Source: Glaciecola sp028401415
GTDB lineage: Bacteria > Pseudomonadota > Gammaproteobacteria > Enterobacterales > Alteromonadaceae
Direction: 5' to 3'
NCBI RefSeq assembly: GCF_028401415.2
Contig: NZ_CP171821.2
Coordinates: forward strand, 744,001-808,000
DNA: 64,000 nt
The notes under the pieces were generated by a model. That model saw only the letters and a program-made list of their open reading frames with translations. It ran no database searches and was not told where the DNA came from. Made by a program: the position numbers and the translations under genes. Position 1 is the stretch's first letter, and each line of letters begins with the position of its first letter. Shown piece after piece: positions 8,506-17,204 of this stretch.

Positions 8506-8741
8506 ACCTCAACACTCGTCTATATAGAGTGAGGCAATTGGTATCATCAAGTAAAACAATTCAAAGCTGATATTATCATCGAAATTACCGATATAAAGAG
8601 GCTTACCGGTAAAGCATGGCGTTTTACTCAGCGCGTTAATTTACATGCTCAGAAAAGCAGTTAATCTAAGCATCGAATATAAGGGAATAATGCAAGATTA
8701 AAATGACACTAGGCAAGCCAAATTGTCACACTCAGTAATGC

Positions 8742-9971
8742 TTAAGCAAAGAACCAATAGCTCACCAAAATGGCGGCAACAATACCCGCCAAATCTGCAG
8801 CCAAACAGCACCCAACAGCATAGCGGCTGTGTTTGATTCCCACCGCGCCCAGATACACCGCAAGCACATAAAATGTGGTTTCGGTTGAGCCTTGCATAAC
8901 CGAGGCTAAGCGGCCGGCAAATGAGTCTGCGCCATGAAACTGCATGGTTTCTATCATCAGCGCACGCGCCCCTGAACCGCTGAGCGGTTTCATCATTGCG
9001 GTAGGCAAAGCATCTACAAACATGGTGTCAAGGCCCACCATAGCTACCACTGACGCAACACCACCTGTGGCAAGTTCCATCACGCCCGAGGCACGCAACA
9101 TCCCTATCGCAAAGAGCATAGCCACCAAATAAGGGATAATGCTAATGGCGACTTCGAAGCCCTGTTTGGCACCTTCTACAAACTGCTCGTAGGTATTTTG
9201 CTTTTTATAAAATCCCATTAGCAGCACTATCACAATAAACAAAAACAAAGCAAAGTTAGCAATCAAGCTCGACTGAGCCGCGAGTTGCTCCGACGCCAAT
9301 TTAGCAAAATAGAGAATAACCGCCGCTAGTAAGCTAAATACACCCACTAAATACGTCAGCACGACTCTGTTAAACAGATTCACCCTCTGTACCGCGCAAG
9401 TAACAAATAGGCCAACCAAGGTTGAGCAACTGGTTGCCAGTAAAATAGGAATGAATACGTCCGTTGGCTGCGCGGCGCCCTCTTGAGCTCTGTATAAAAA
9501 CACCGCAATAGGAAACAAGGTGACTGATGAAGTGTTAAGGACAAGAAATAGGATTTGAGAATTAGTGAGTGTGTCTTTGACGGGTGCAAGGGTTTGCATA
9601 TCTTGCATCGCTTTAATGCCAAAAGGCGTTGCAGCGTTATCCAACCCCAGTATGTTGGCAGACATATTCATCGTAATGCTGCCAAGGGCTGGATGATCGC
9701 GAGGAATATCAGGCATTATGCGACACAACAAAGGTGCCAGTAGCCTTGAAAACTTTTTGATCAATCCCGAATTTTCTGCAACTTTGAAAATGCCTAACCA
9801 AAACGCAAGTAAACCAATGAGCCCAATTGCAATATCGACGCTGGTTCGTGCCATGGTATTGACTGCCGTCATTACCTCTTGAAATGAGCCTAGATTTCCA
9901 TCCACAAATACGCTGTAGCATGTGGCGACGAAGGCACTTAGGATAAATCCTAACCAAATTTTGTGCAGCAT
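8742..9971 (-). CDS. SpmA/SpmB-like nucleoside-recognition (Gate) domain membrane protein
   Basis: A 409-residue integral membrane protein in which spore-maturation-A-like and B-like halves are fused: residues about 1-200 contain SITMNMSANILGLDNAATPF, typical of SpmA, and residues about 210-409 contain a second Gate domain with DALPTAMMKPLSGSGAR, typical of SpmB. In non-spore-formers the fused protein is widespread and of unknown transport role. A fossil of the tail of a second copy lies at 5288-5359. The start at 9971 gives a first hydrophobic helix right at the N-terminus. Confidence 0.85.
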   Translation of the reverse strand: MLHKIWLGFILSAFVATCYSVFVDGNLGSFQEVMTAVNTMARTSVDIAIGLIGLLAFWLGIFKVAENSGLIKKFSRLLAPLLCRIMPDIPRDHPALGSITMNMSANILGLDNAATPFGIKAMQDMQTLAPVKDTLTNSQILFLVLNTSSVTLFPIAVFLYRAQEGAAQPTDVFIPILLATSCSTLVGLFVTCAVQRVNLFNRVVLTYLVGVFSLLAAVILYFAKLASEQLAAQSSLIANFALFLFIVIVLLMGFYKKQNTYEQFVEGAKQGFEVAISIIPYLVAMLFAIGMLRASGVMELATGGVASVVAMVGLDTMFVDALPTAMMKPLSGSGARALMIETMQFHGADSFAGRLASVMQGSTETTFYVLAVYLGAVGIKHSRYAVGCCLAADLAGIVAAILVSYWFFA

Positions 9972-10015
9972 GTTGCTCGATTGCTCTTATTTTTATTCCC
10001 TAGCTAGAGCTTAGG

Positions 10016-11155
10016 CTAAAGTACTCGAGAGAGCGAATCAATGCAGTAATCAATGTTTTTTTGATTGCTACCATGCCCCATTAACCCAATTCGCCAAACC
10101 TTACCTGCTAATTCTCCCAGGCCAGCACCAATTTCTAAGCCAAATTGGTCTAAAAGTTGCGCTCTCACTTGCGCGTCATTGACCCCACGCGGAATCTTAA
10201 CGACATTGAGTTGAGGTAATCGATATGCCTCATCAACCGCCATTTCTAAACCTAATTTATCAAGTCCTGACTTCAAAGACTGATGCATGTCTGCATGGCG
10301 CGCCCAGCTATTTGCCAACCCTTCTTCGTGCAATATTACTAAGCTTTCATGCAGTGCATACACACTATTGACGGGAGCGGTGTGATGATACGCACGTTTT
10401 TGTCCTTCTTTGTTTGCACCATCGCCCCAATAGCCAACAATAAGATTCATGTCTAAAAACCAGCTTTGCACTGGATGTCTACGTGATTTAATTCTTTCTA
10501 TTGCTTTATCACTAAAGGATATTGGCGCTAAGCCCGGAACACATGAAAGGCATTTTTGCGTGCCTGAATATATTGCATCTATTTGCCAATCATCTACTCG
10601 TAGTTCAATACCCGCCAATGCGGTAACTGCGTCAACAATCGTCAGGCAGCCATGGCGTTTGGCAATATCACACAGTGTTTTTGCATCATTTCGCACACCG
10701 GTAGAGGTTTCTGCATGAACAAAGGCAAGCGCTATGGCGTCAGAGTGTTGCTCAAGCGCGCGTTCAACTTTATCCGGTTTGCTCTGTTCGCCCCAAGGGT
10801 CGTCAACTGTGACAACTACCGCCCCAACACGCAGTGCGTTTTCTTTCATACGTGCGCCAAATACACCATTAACACATATGACTACCTTATCGCCCGGTTC
10901 AAGCAAATTCACAAACATCGCTTCCATGCCAGCGGATCCAGGAGCAGATAGAGGCATAGTGAGTGCATTTTGAGTATTGAAGGCATATTGAAGTAAACGT
11001 TTAGTCTCATCCATTAAGCCGATAAACGCTGGATCAAGATGCCCAATTGTTGGACGCGAGAGCGCTCCAAGCACACGCGCACTCACATCAGAAGGGCCTG
11101 GGCCCATGAGCTTTCGTTGAGGTGGAATAAAGGTAGAAAATGATGTCACGTGCAA
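10016..11155 (-). CDS. Class V pyridoxal-phosphate aminotransferase (alanine/serine-glyoxylate type)
   Basis: A 379-residue fold-type I PLP enzyme resembling alanine-glyoxylate and serine-glyoxylate aminotransferases. The N-terminal LMGPGPSDV, the PLP phosphate-site region APGSAGMEA, the Asp in TIVDAVTAL and the Schiff-base Lys in YSGTQKCLSCVPG are visible, as is YHHTAPVNSVYALHE. It would transfer an amino group to glyoxylate or a similar oxo-acid in the cytoplasm. It is alone: 44 bases follow to the SpmAB-like gene and a 540-base region precedes it. Substrate preference is uncertain. Confidence 0.88.
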   Translation of the reverse strand: MHVTSFSTFIPPQRKLMGPGPSDVSARVLGALSRPTIGHLDPAFIGLMDETKRLLQYAFNTQNALTMPLSAPGSAGMEAMFVNLLEPGDKVVICVNGVFGARMKENALRVGAVVVTVDDPWGEQSKPDKVERALEQHSDAIALAFVHAETSTGVRNDAKTLCDIAKRHGCLTIVDAVTALAGIELRVDDWQIDAIYSGTQKCLSCVPGLAPISFSDKAIERIKSRRHPVQSWFLDMNLIVGYWGDGANKEGQKRAYHHTAPVNSVYALHESLVILHEEGLANSWARHADMHQSLKSGLDKLGLEMAVDEAYRLPQLNVVKIPRGVNDAQVRAQLLDQFGLEIGAGLGELAGKVWRIGLMGHGSNQKNIDYCIDSLSRVL

Positions 11156-11509
11156 TCTCCGAACTAAAAACTCGCGGCGCTGCTGATACTCTAGCGCACG
11201 CTCGCTTGAGCTATAAGACTACTATAAATGAAAAATATCGCCCGCAATACTCATTATAATTTAGCGTGATAGTAGATGATGGCAAATGCGCGTAAATGAC
11301 CCCGCATTCTGTGGATAAAGCTGTGGAATCTCTGAGAAGAGCGGGTGAATAAACTGGTAAAACCTGTGTATAAACCTTTGACTAAGTATTTGTAAGCTAT
11401 AAATTTTTAAGCGCTGTAAAATTCTTAGACAGCACTTATTTTTAACATTTTTACGAATTTTTTCAAAAACCTATTTATTTTTTGTTAATTTATGCGCTAT
11501 AGTGATTGA

Positions 11510-11685
11510 CCCAATACAGTTTTTGTAAACGCTTCTCCCTATCAAGGATAGATATACAGAAGATAGTAGTTGGAGTCTTGAGCGGGGCTCTATCATCTGA
11601 AGTTTGTTTTTAAGTTAGCGCACGGCTCAGCAATGAGCCATTCCCCTAAGCCTGGAACTTTATGTTCCGGGCCTTTTTCTTTTTG
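11510..11685 (+). ncRNA. Candidate small RNA (orphan plus-strand transcription unit)
   Basis: A TATAGT box at 11498-11503 (a TTATTT lies 17 bases before it) could start a transcript near 11510; the only strong downstream stop is the intrinsic terminator at 11649-11684. Within it are small stems: CTATC/GATAG around 11539-11550, GAGC-GGG-GCTC near 11580-11590, and a perfect GGCTCA-GCAA-TGAGCC hairpin with a GNRA loop at 11624-11639. There is no reading frame and no plus-strand gene downstream, so the terminator needs its own transcript. I compared it by eye with 6S, 4.5S and CsrB patterns and could not identify it. Boundaries are estimates. Confidence 0.5.
11649..11684 (+). terminator. Rho-independent terminator of the small-RNA candidate
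   Basis: AGCCTGGAAC pairs with GTTCCGGGCCT across the loop TTTAT (one bulge, one G-T pair), followed by TTTTTCTTTTT. The T-tract is on the plus strand only, so it does not serve the minus-strand carbonic anhydrase gene that ends at 11698. Confidence 0.8.
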
Positions 11686-11697
11686 GGGAACCAAGTT

Positions 11698-12222
11698 TTA
11701 GCTATGTTGAACCTTTAATCCATTCATAAAGCGTTGCGCGTTTTGTTGATAGTGTTTAGAAGATGCTTCCAGATGGGACTGCTGTTCGACGCTAACTTGT
11801 TTCACGACCTTACCCGGACTGCCCATCACGACTGAGTTGTCGGGTACTTCCATGTTTTCAGTAATCAACGCGTTTGCGCCAATTACGCAATATTTGCCAA
11901 TTTTCGCGCCATTTAGCACAACTGCATTAATACCAACGAGCGAGTAATCACCTATGGTACATCCGTGAAGCATGACTTTATGACCTATGGTCACGCCTTT
12001 GCCTATGATGAGTGGATAGCCATAGTCGGTATGCAAAACAGATAAATCCTGAACGTTGCTACCCTCTCCCACTTCAATCAGGTCGCAGTCGCCGCGAAGC
12101 ACGCTGTTAAACCAAACGCTGCTATGTGCATGCAGCTTAACTTTACCCATTACATGGGCGCCTGGCGCGATATAAGCGCTCGAAGCACAATCTACAGTAT
12201 CTTTGTCTAAGCTATACAACAT
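11698..12222 (-). CDS. Gamma-class carbonic anhydrase family protein (YrdA/PaaY-like)
   Basis: A 174-residue left-handed parallel beta-helix protein built of hexapeptide repeats (residues about 15-140). The metal-ligand histidines of gamma-carbonic anhydrases are present: His in SVLHTDYG, in TIGHKVMLHG (two). Residues LRGDCD and NVQD match the family. It may hydrate CO2 or act as a thioesterase-like relative; activity is not certain. It follows tesB by 27 bases in the same direction and probably shares its transcript. Confidence 0.88.
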   Translation of the reverse strand: MLYSLDKDTVDCASSAYIAPGAHVMGKVKLHAHSSVWFNSVLRGDCDLIEVGEGSNVQDLSVLHTDYGYPLIIGKGVTIGHKVMLHGCTIGDYSLVGINAVVLNGAKIGKYCVIGANALITENMEVPDNSVVMGSPGKVVKQVSVEQQSHLEASSKHYQQNAQRFMNGLKVQHS

Positions 12223-12249
12223 CGTTATGTCCTTGGAACAGTATTAAAC

Positions 12250-13113
12250 TTAGGTCTTTTGCACTTGCCTTAACAGACCTTCTTGCACCGATGACGCTAC
12301 CAAAGTACCGTCTTTATCGTATATTTTGCCCTGTACTAATGCACGTCCGTTACCGGAAAATGGACTTTCCATTTCATACATTAACCAATCATCAAACTTA
12401 AACGGCTTATGAAACCACATTGCATGATCAATGGTGGCCATTCGTAATGACTTATCTTGCACTGCTAGACCATGGGCCTGTAAGGACGTCGATAGAAAAT
12501 GATAGTCTGATGCATACGCCAGAGAAGCTTGATTCACCGTGATATCGTCACTGAGTGCATCGCGCCCTCTCAGCCAAATTTTGCGATTAGGCTCTCGCTT
12601 TTGTGCGATGAACGCTTGGCGCCCGCCAACACTTCGGATATCTAGGGGGCGATGATAACAAAGAGACGCTTTCATGCGCTCTGATAGTTTGTCGAGATTG
12701 TCGTCGTAGTATTGAATGTCAGGCATGACCTCGTCTGGCGATGGTACGCGTGGCATATTGGCGTGCTGATGCTCAAGCCCTGCCTCTCCAGCTTGAAAAG
12801 AAGCTGTCATGTAAAATATATTACGCCCGTTTTGTATTGCTTTTATACGCCGAGTTGAAAAACTTCCGCCGTCTCGCACCCTTTCCACATCGTAAACAAC
12901 CGGTTTACTTGCGTCACCCGGTAACAGGAAATACGAGTGAAAAGAGTGGATTACACGACCACTTGGCACCGTTTTGTAGGCAGACATCACTGACTGTCCT
13001 AAGACCTGACCGCCATATAAGGCTCTATAGCCTAAATCCCATGAGTTTCCGCGATAGAGACCTGCTTCTAGTGTCTCTAAGTTAAAGAGATTTTCTAAGC
13101 TTACTTCTGACAA
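12250..13113 (-). CDS. tesB: Acyl-CoA thioesterase II
   Basis: A 287-residue double-hotdog thioesterase that hydrolyses medium/long acyl-CoA. Features include FRGNSWDLGYRALYGGQVLGQ-type start (residues about 19-38, YGGQVLGQ seen), VIHSFHSYFLLPGD, the catalytic Asp region ATIDHAMWFHKPF and the C-terminal GRALVQGKIYDKDGTLVAS. Length is as in E. coli TesB. It lies between the kinase gene (about 45 bases upstream) and the gamma-carbonic anhydrase gene. Confidence 0.93.
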   Translation of the reverse strand: MSEVSLENLFNLETLEAGLYRGNSWDLGYRALYGGQVLGQSVMSAYKTVPSGRVIHSFHSYFLLPGDASKPVVYDVERVRDGGSFSTRRIKAIQNGRNIFYMTASFQAGEAGLEHQHANMPRVPSPDEVMPDIQYYDDNLDKLSERMKASLCYHRPLDIRSVGGRQAFIAQKREPNRKIWLRGRDALSDDITVNQASLAYASDYHFLSTSLQAHGLAVQDKSLRMATIDHAMWFHKPFKFDDWLMYEMESPFSGNGRALVQGKIYDKDGTLVASSVQEGLLRQVQKT

Positions 13114-13158
13114 ATTTCAACCCTTGTTATATCTGTAAAATCGCAGTAAAAAACGCGT

Positions 13159-15033
13159 TTAATCCATTTGATGAGGATTGCGAGGATAATAACGCGTTTC
13201 CAACACATGTTGGTATTCAAATTTGCGTGTGTCTTTATATGGTAGTTTCATAAAGCCAGAAATACCGAGTCCGTTAATGCTAGGCACTTGTTCAATAATG
13301 CTTGCAAGAAGCTTGTTAAACGCCGTCTCTTGGCTGTGGTCAAGTAATGTGTAGTAATTGTGTACTTTAAGGTGTTTCGGTAAGGCCTCGAAAATAATAC
13401 ATCCGGTATGGTGGATCGCATTTAGCGCTTTGATGCACTCCAGCAACTCACTTGGGAGTTTTAGCAGTTCATCTGGGTCGTCGCCATCTTCAAAGTAAGA
13501 GTGCATTCTGCTCTGATCTTCACTTATTGACACTTTACTCAGCTCATAAGGAATGGCAACGTTTTGCTCAGGCATAAATGGCGTATTTTCGTCATCGCGC
13601 TCGAAATGAAGGGTATTTTTTGCATTAAACATACAACTTTTGAAAATACCCGTTCGGCGAATTGCACGCGCCAGAATAATGAGATTATCCACTGAGCGGT
13701 CAAACGACACCTGAAGCGCAGGGTCATAAAGCTTTAGGCTAGAATCAACATAGATGCCATCTTCTTCCCAATGAATGGCCAAACCGCCTACGACTGGATA
13801 CTTACCCAAACGGCTAACGGCAGAAATAAAGGCCTTTTCCGTTTCGCCCATGCCTTGAAGGTAGTTTTTGTAGTATCGCTCAAACTGCGCGTCATTCAAA
13901 TAACGAAGCTCTTCAGAGTCGAAGCCCGATTGCTGGCGTAAAAACGATTTGCGTGAACTATACACCACCGTCTCAATATCTTTTTGTATACCGCTTATCC
14001 ACGTTGGCAATAAACAAATTTTTTGATCCTCATGAACCGGCGCAAACACCATTCGCTTAAAGTGCTGATAGTTTGCAAACAGCCAATCACCCGCTTTATC
14101 ACGTGTGTCTAAGTCGTCACTGAGCATTGCATGCAAGCACTCGGCTAAAGCCTGTGGAAGCCCTAAATTATGTGGCGTAATGACTTTTTTGCCAAAACGC
14201 GATGATTGACCGCTTGCTAGTGCATAGATTGTACTTGCCAAACCCTGCTCATCGAAACGAGGGGAGGACAGCGCGCCATTTAACTGCTCTTCACCGATAA
14301 AATAGACATCGCCCAAGCGTGCATTGGTTTGATGCAAATCTCCTGACATCAAATCCATCACGCTTTCGCCCACGTACTGGCGGTTTTCATCCACTTGTGC
14401 AAACACGCATGAGCCCCAGTCAATCAAGGAAAGCCGTTTGCTTTGTGGCTCCCATACAAGGTTTGAAGGTTTCACATCACCATGCACGATTGGCTTGAGC
14501 GTGCCGCCATCGCTGTGCGTACGGAGGTCGCTTAGGACCTCGCATAGCTGAACCAAAATACTGATCAACTCTGGAACAGGTAGTGGGCCATGCTGCAGCG
14601 AATATTGCTCCAAATCTAAACCTGGCGCACGCTGCATAACTAAAATAGACTGACGTTTAACCTTTTGAAATTCAATCAGCGAAGGTACTAAATGATGCTC
14701 AACGCGCCCTAGCATATATGCCTCTTCCTCTAGGCGGTCTTGAATGTGCTGAGGCAAGGTGACTTTCGAAAACTTAAATACGTGCGCTTCACCATTGGCC
14801 GATACGCCGCTAAAGGCAAACCCGAAAGCGCCTTTACCAATCAGTTCAACCTTGCTGTAGCCTAATTTAATCAGCTGCGACTCGCACAAGCCAAACCAAT
14901 CTTTAAGCTTTTTCGCATCTTTATGTGAAAGCAAATATACCGACTGATCATCGGGAATATAGAAATGCTTAAGCGCCACATTATTCGCTTGTAAATCAGT
15001 TGCTGTTATATCGCTCATACTCAGCTCAGTCAT
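13159..15033 (-). CDS. Eukaryote-like Ser/Thr protein kinase with unknown C-terminal half
   Basis: A 624-residue protein. Residues about 45-330 form a protein-kinase fold: glycine loop IGKGAFGFAFSG, the Lys in HVFKFSK, catalytic loop VHGDVKPSNLVW (HGD in place of HRD) and metal loop LIDWGSCV (DWG in place of DFG). The last about 290 residues match nothing I know. I chose the ATG at 15033 because it overlaps the rlmJ stop as ATGA, giving translational coupling; the ATG at 15018 is the alternative. No membrane segment is seen, so it is cytoplasmic. Substrate unknown. Confidence 0.8.
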   Translation of the reverse strand: MTELSMSDITATDLQANNVALKHFYIPDDQSVYLLSHKDAKKLKDWFGLCESQLIKLGYSKVELIGKGAFGFAFSGVSANGEAHVFKFSKVTLPQHIQDRLEEEAYMLGRVEHHLVPSLIEFQKVKRQSILVMQRAPGLDLEQYSLQHGPLPVPELISILVQLCEVLSDLRTHSDGGTLKPIVHGDVKPSNLVWEPQSKRLSLIDWGSCVFAQVDENRQYVGESVMDLMSGDLHQTNARLGDVYFIGEEQLNGALSSPRFDEQGLASTIYALASGQSSRFGKKVITPHNLGLPQALAECLHAMLSDDLDTRDKAGDWLFANYQHFKRMVFAPVHEDQKICLLPTWISGIQKDIETVVYSSRKSFLRQQSGFDSEELRYLNDAQFERYYKNYLQGMGETEKAFISAVSRLGKYPVVGGLAIHWEEDGIYVDSSLKLYDPALQVSFDRSVDNLIILARAIRRTGIFKSCMFNAKNTLHFERDDENTPFMPEQNVAIPYELSKVSISEDQSRMHSYFEDGDDPDELLKLPSELLECIKALNAIHHTGCIIFEALPKHLKVHNYYTLLDHSQETAFNKLLASIIEQVPSINGLGISGFMKLPYKDTRKFEYQHVLETRYYPRNPHQMD

Positions 15034-16025
15034 GTTGAAACAACATACCATTGCGCACTAACGCCTGCCGTATAGTCGCGTTTAAAGTGTTTTGCACTCG
15101 CGTGTATTTCGCATTTCTTTTCAAGCAGTGACGCACTCAACAATGCTAGTACACTCTTCACGCTTTGTTCAAATTGGTAGGGAGGATTAATGATGCACAT
15201 GCCGCTGCCATACATACCAAGCTTGTCACTGGCATCGCTTACGGCAAATTCAGCGCACAGCATTGCGCTATTGATGCGAGATGATGTATCCGCATTTTGG
15301 GTTGATAAAAACTGCTTAAAAGACTTGAACATCTGATCTGCCATGCCTGCTTTTGGATTATCTTCCAAGGCTTGAGTTTTGCGATTTATTCTACGAGGAC
15401 TCAGCAGTGGATACCAAATCACAAAACAGCCGTTGGGCCATTTTAGCAATGCTTTTTGTACACTAGAACTCACATCTTGGTATTCGAGCGCCTGTTCGTA
15501 AGGCGGATCAATTATTACAAAGCCTCGATTAGGTTTTGGGGGCATTAGGGCATTGAGGATTTCAAAGGCATCACGCTGGTGAAAATGCGGCGTGGGGAGT
15601 GTTGTATTGCTCTGCGCAATGAGTTGTCGTATTGAGCGTCGAAGAATGGCAAATGTATTTGCCGACAACTCGTTTAAATGAACACTATCTTGCTCGCGCG
15701 CCAATTGATTCATTAAGGCGCATGAGCCCAAATAGATGCCTTGCTCGGCAAAATCCGCAATTAGTGATACATAATCATCAATGCCATCGGCACCCGTTGG
15801 TCTAATTTTAGCCTCTCGCCAATATGACAATAAAGTCTGAAAGGCTTGGATGTCGGCATTCGCTGGCAAGTTAGAAAGCTGGTATACCCCCTGACCTGCA
15901 TGTGTGTCGAGCGCAAAAAAAGGCTTTGGTTTGGCTTTAAACTTTGCCAGTAGACATGACAACACGAGGTGTTTAAATACATCTGCGTGATTGCCAACGT
16001 GGTATATATGCTGATAGCTTAGCAA
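15030..16025 (-). CDS. rlmJ: 23S rRNA (adenine2030-N6)-methyltransferase RlmJ
   Basis: SAM-dependent methyltransferase modifying A2030 of 23S rRNA. The protein has the family N-terminus LSYQHIYHVGNHADVFKHLV, motif I DTHAGQGVY and the catalytic-site IIDPPYE. A TTG start at 16025 reproduces the exact family start (M-LSYxH) and has GAGGTAA upstream, though 11 bases away; an ATG at 16049 would add eight residues. With TTG the protein has 331 residues, longer than the E. coli enzyme, mostly in the C-terminal half. Its stop overlaps the start of the kinase gene by 4 bases. Confidence 0.88.
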   Translation of the reverse strand: MLSYQHIYHVGNHADVFKHLVLSCLLAKFKAKPKPFFALDTHAGQGVYQLSNLPANADIQAFQTLLSYWREAKIRPTGADGIDDYVSLIADFAEQGIYLGSCALMNQLAREQDSVHLNELSANTFAILRRSIRQLIAQSNTTLPTPHFHQRDAFEILNALMPPKPNRGFVIIDPPYEQALEYQDVSSSVQKALLKWPNGCFVIWYPLLSPRRINRKTQALEDNPKAGMADQMFKSFKQFLSTQNADTSSRINSAMLCAEFAVSDASDKLGMYGSGMCIINPPYQFEQSVKSVLALLSASLLEKKCEIHASAKHFKRDYTAGVSAQWYVVST

Positions 16026-16211
16026 GGCTTTGCTTACCTCATTGAACATGCTGTGCACACATAAGCACAAAAAAATAAAGACCGTTGCTATGCTAAGTCA
16101 GCTTGCTTGGCATTACTAATGAAATCTTAGTTTCGAACCTAGTATTGATATGCACGGACAAGTATTGGTTTGTGGAACATTTACATTATGGCGCTACAGG
16201 GTGAATCGCCA

Positions 16212-16571
16212 CTAATCCTCATTTGAAAGTCGTTCAATTTCATCTGCTAAGTCTTGGTCCCATTTAAAATCGATACTGAACTCGCCGTCGGGAAAAAGAG
16301 TAAATTTTGCACGATTCCAGTTATTGTCAGGATTCTCAGTAGTAACTTTATGAAGCTCATCAACGACCTCCATGATATTGTCGTCAAATTTTCTGAATTT
16401 GAACGATTTGAACGATTTGAACGACTTATCATCACATGTGTAGCCACCGCTAAATTTCATTGCGTCATCACCATAATACTCAATATCGAGCGAGCAACTT
16501 TCAAAAGATTTTATTTCACTATTGCTGATCATGTTTTTCGCAATTACTTCGTTTAATTGATCGAAAGTCAC
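16212..16571 (-). CDS. Orphan YezG-like (DUF600) immunity protein, copy 3
   Basis: A 119-residue protein whose C-terminal half (NNWNRAKFTLFPDGEFSIDF then KWDQDLADEIERLSNED) is nearly the same as the immunity proteins at 20176 and 16750. The YezG/DUF600 family neutralises Endonuclea_NS_2-type toxins such as B. subtilis YeeF. I chose a GTG start at 16571 with GGGGGTTGA upstream; a longer frame to 16691 merely reads through the toxin fossil in the wrong frame. A 9-base repeat (gaacgattt, three units at 16401-16427) encodes an FKS tandem. Its cognate toxin is reduced to 47 codons directly upstream. Confidence 0.82.
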   Translation of the reverse strand: MTFDQLNEVIAKNMISNSEIKSFESCSLDIEYYGDDAMKFSGGYTCDDKSFKSFKSFKFRKFDDNIMEVVDELHKVTTENPDNNWNRAKFTLFPDGEFSIDFKWDQDLADEIERLSNED

Positions 16572-16575
16572 CGTT

Positions 16576-16719
16576 TCAACCCCCTGGTTTGTTTTTGAGC
16601 GGGATAAACTCCTCCACTCCGTCAATTTCGTAGAATATCTTAAACGCCTTTGGCCGTTTATTATCGCCATCAAAGATAGCATTAATCTCAACCTCCACCG
16701 TGTTCGGCGGGTCGCCTTT
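16576..16719 (-). pseudogene. Fossil C-terminus of an Endonuclea_NS_2 toxin
   Basis: The minus strand encodes 47 residues and a TGA: from KGDPPNTVEVEINAIFDGDN to KNKPGG, matching the end of the intact effector at 20535 (KGDPPKTVEVEINAIFDGNS ... ENKPGG) at most positions. Everything upstream is gone; the sequence diverges abruptly before KGDPP. It stands in the position a toxin would have before the immunity gene at 16212-16571, so a former toxin/immunity pair has lost its toxin. Confidence 0.85.
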
Positions 16720-16749
16720 GTGTTTCAAATAAACACCTGAAATTAATCA

Positions 16750-17097
16750 TTAATCCTCATTTGAAAGTCGTTCAATTTCATCTGCTAAGTCTTGGGCCCA
16801 TTTAAAATCGATACTGAACTCGCCGTCTGGGAAAAGAGTGAACCTCGCACGGTTCCAGTTGCTGTCCGCATTTTTGGTCGTGATGGCATATATCGTCTCA
16901 AAATCGTCAAATATTTCACGATCAAAGCCTCTTAATTTAAATGAATTGAACTGTTTGTTGGTTAAGATATACCCACCCTTGATTCCGAACGAGTCGTCAG
17001 CCTCCCTTTCGAAATCAATATAAGCAGATATCCAATCTCCCACAATATTGCTATGCATATTCAATGCGATTTTCTGATAGACCTCTTCAAGTACCAT
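16750..17097 (-). CDS. Orphan YezG-like (DUF600) immunity protein, copy 2
   Basis: A 115-residue YezG/DUF600-type protein: NWNRARFTLFPDGEFSIDFK followed by WAQDLADEIERLSNED. Its N-terminal half (VYQKIALNMHSNIVGDW) differs from the other two copies, while the last about 45 codons are almost identical to copy 3 at DNA level. A GGGAAG site precedes the ATG. No toxin tip of matching type lies upstream (the AHH/ankyrin pair does), so it is probably a spare immunity gene protecting against toxins of related strains. Confidence 0.8.
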   Translation of the reverse strand: MVLEEVYQKIALNMHSNIVGDWISAYIDFEREADDSFGIKGGYILTNKQFNSFKLRGFDREIFDDFETIYAITTKNADSNWNRARFTLFPDGEFSIDFKWAQDLADEIERLSNED

Positions 17098-17204
17098 TTT
17101 TTATCTTCCCGCTTTATTCTGTACTCTGCGTAATTCTTCATATTTCAAAAAGGCTGAAAAAGAACTTATTAAAGAAACTCGGAACTCTTGAGGGAAGTAA
17201 AAAC

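Larger units (their letters stand above)
11156..11697. other. Intergenic region holding an orphan plus-strand transcript candidate
   Basis: This 540-base stretch has no reading frame worth calling. The left half is AT-rich and should carry the minus-strand promoter for the aminotransferase gene. The right half has a promoter-like box, several small hairpins and a strong plus-strand terminator, annotated as a small-RNA candidate. Confidence 0.6.

Noticed and set aside
11510..11685. Small-RNA candidate as 6S RNA or CsrB
   Set aside because: The 6S central bubble pattern is not seen, and only about three GGA motifs are present, too few for CsrB; left unassigned.
16401..16427. Three 9-base direct repeats, possibly the start of a CRISPR-like or satellite array
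   Set aside because: Units are 9 bases with no spacers and encode an FKS tandem within an immunity gene; no array continues.
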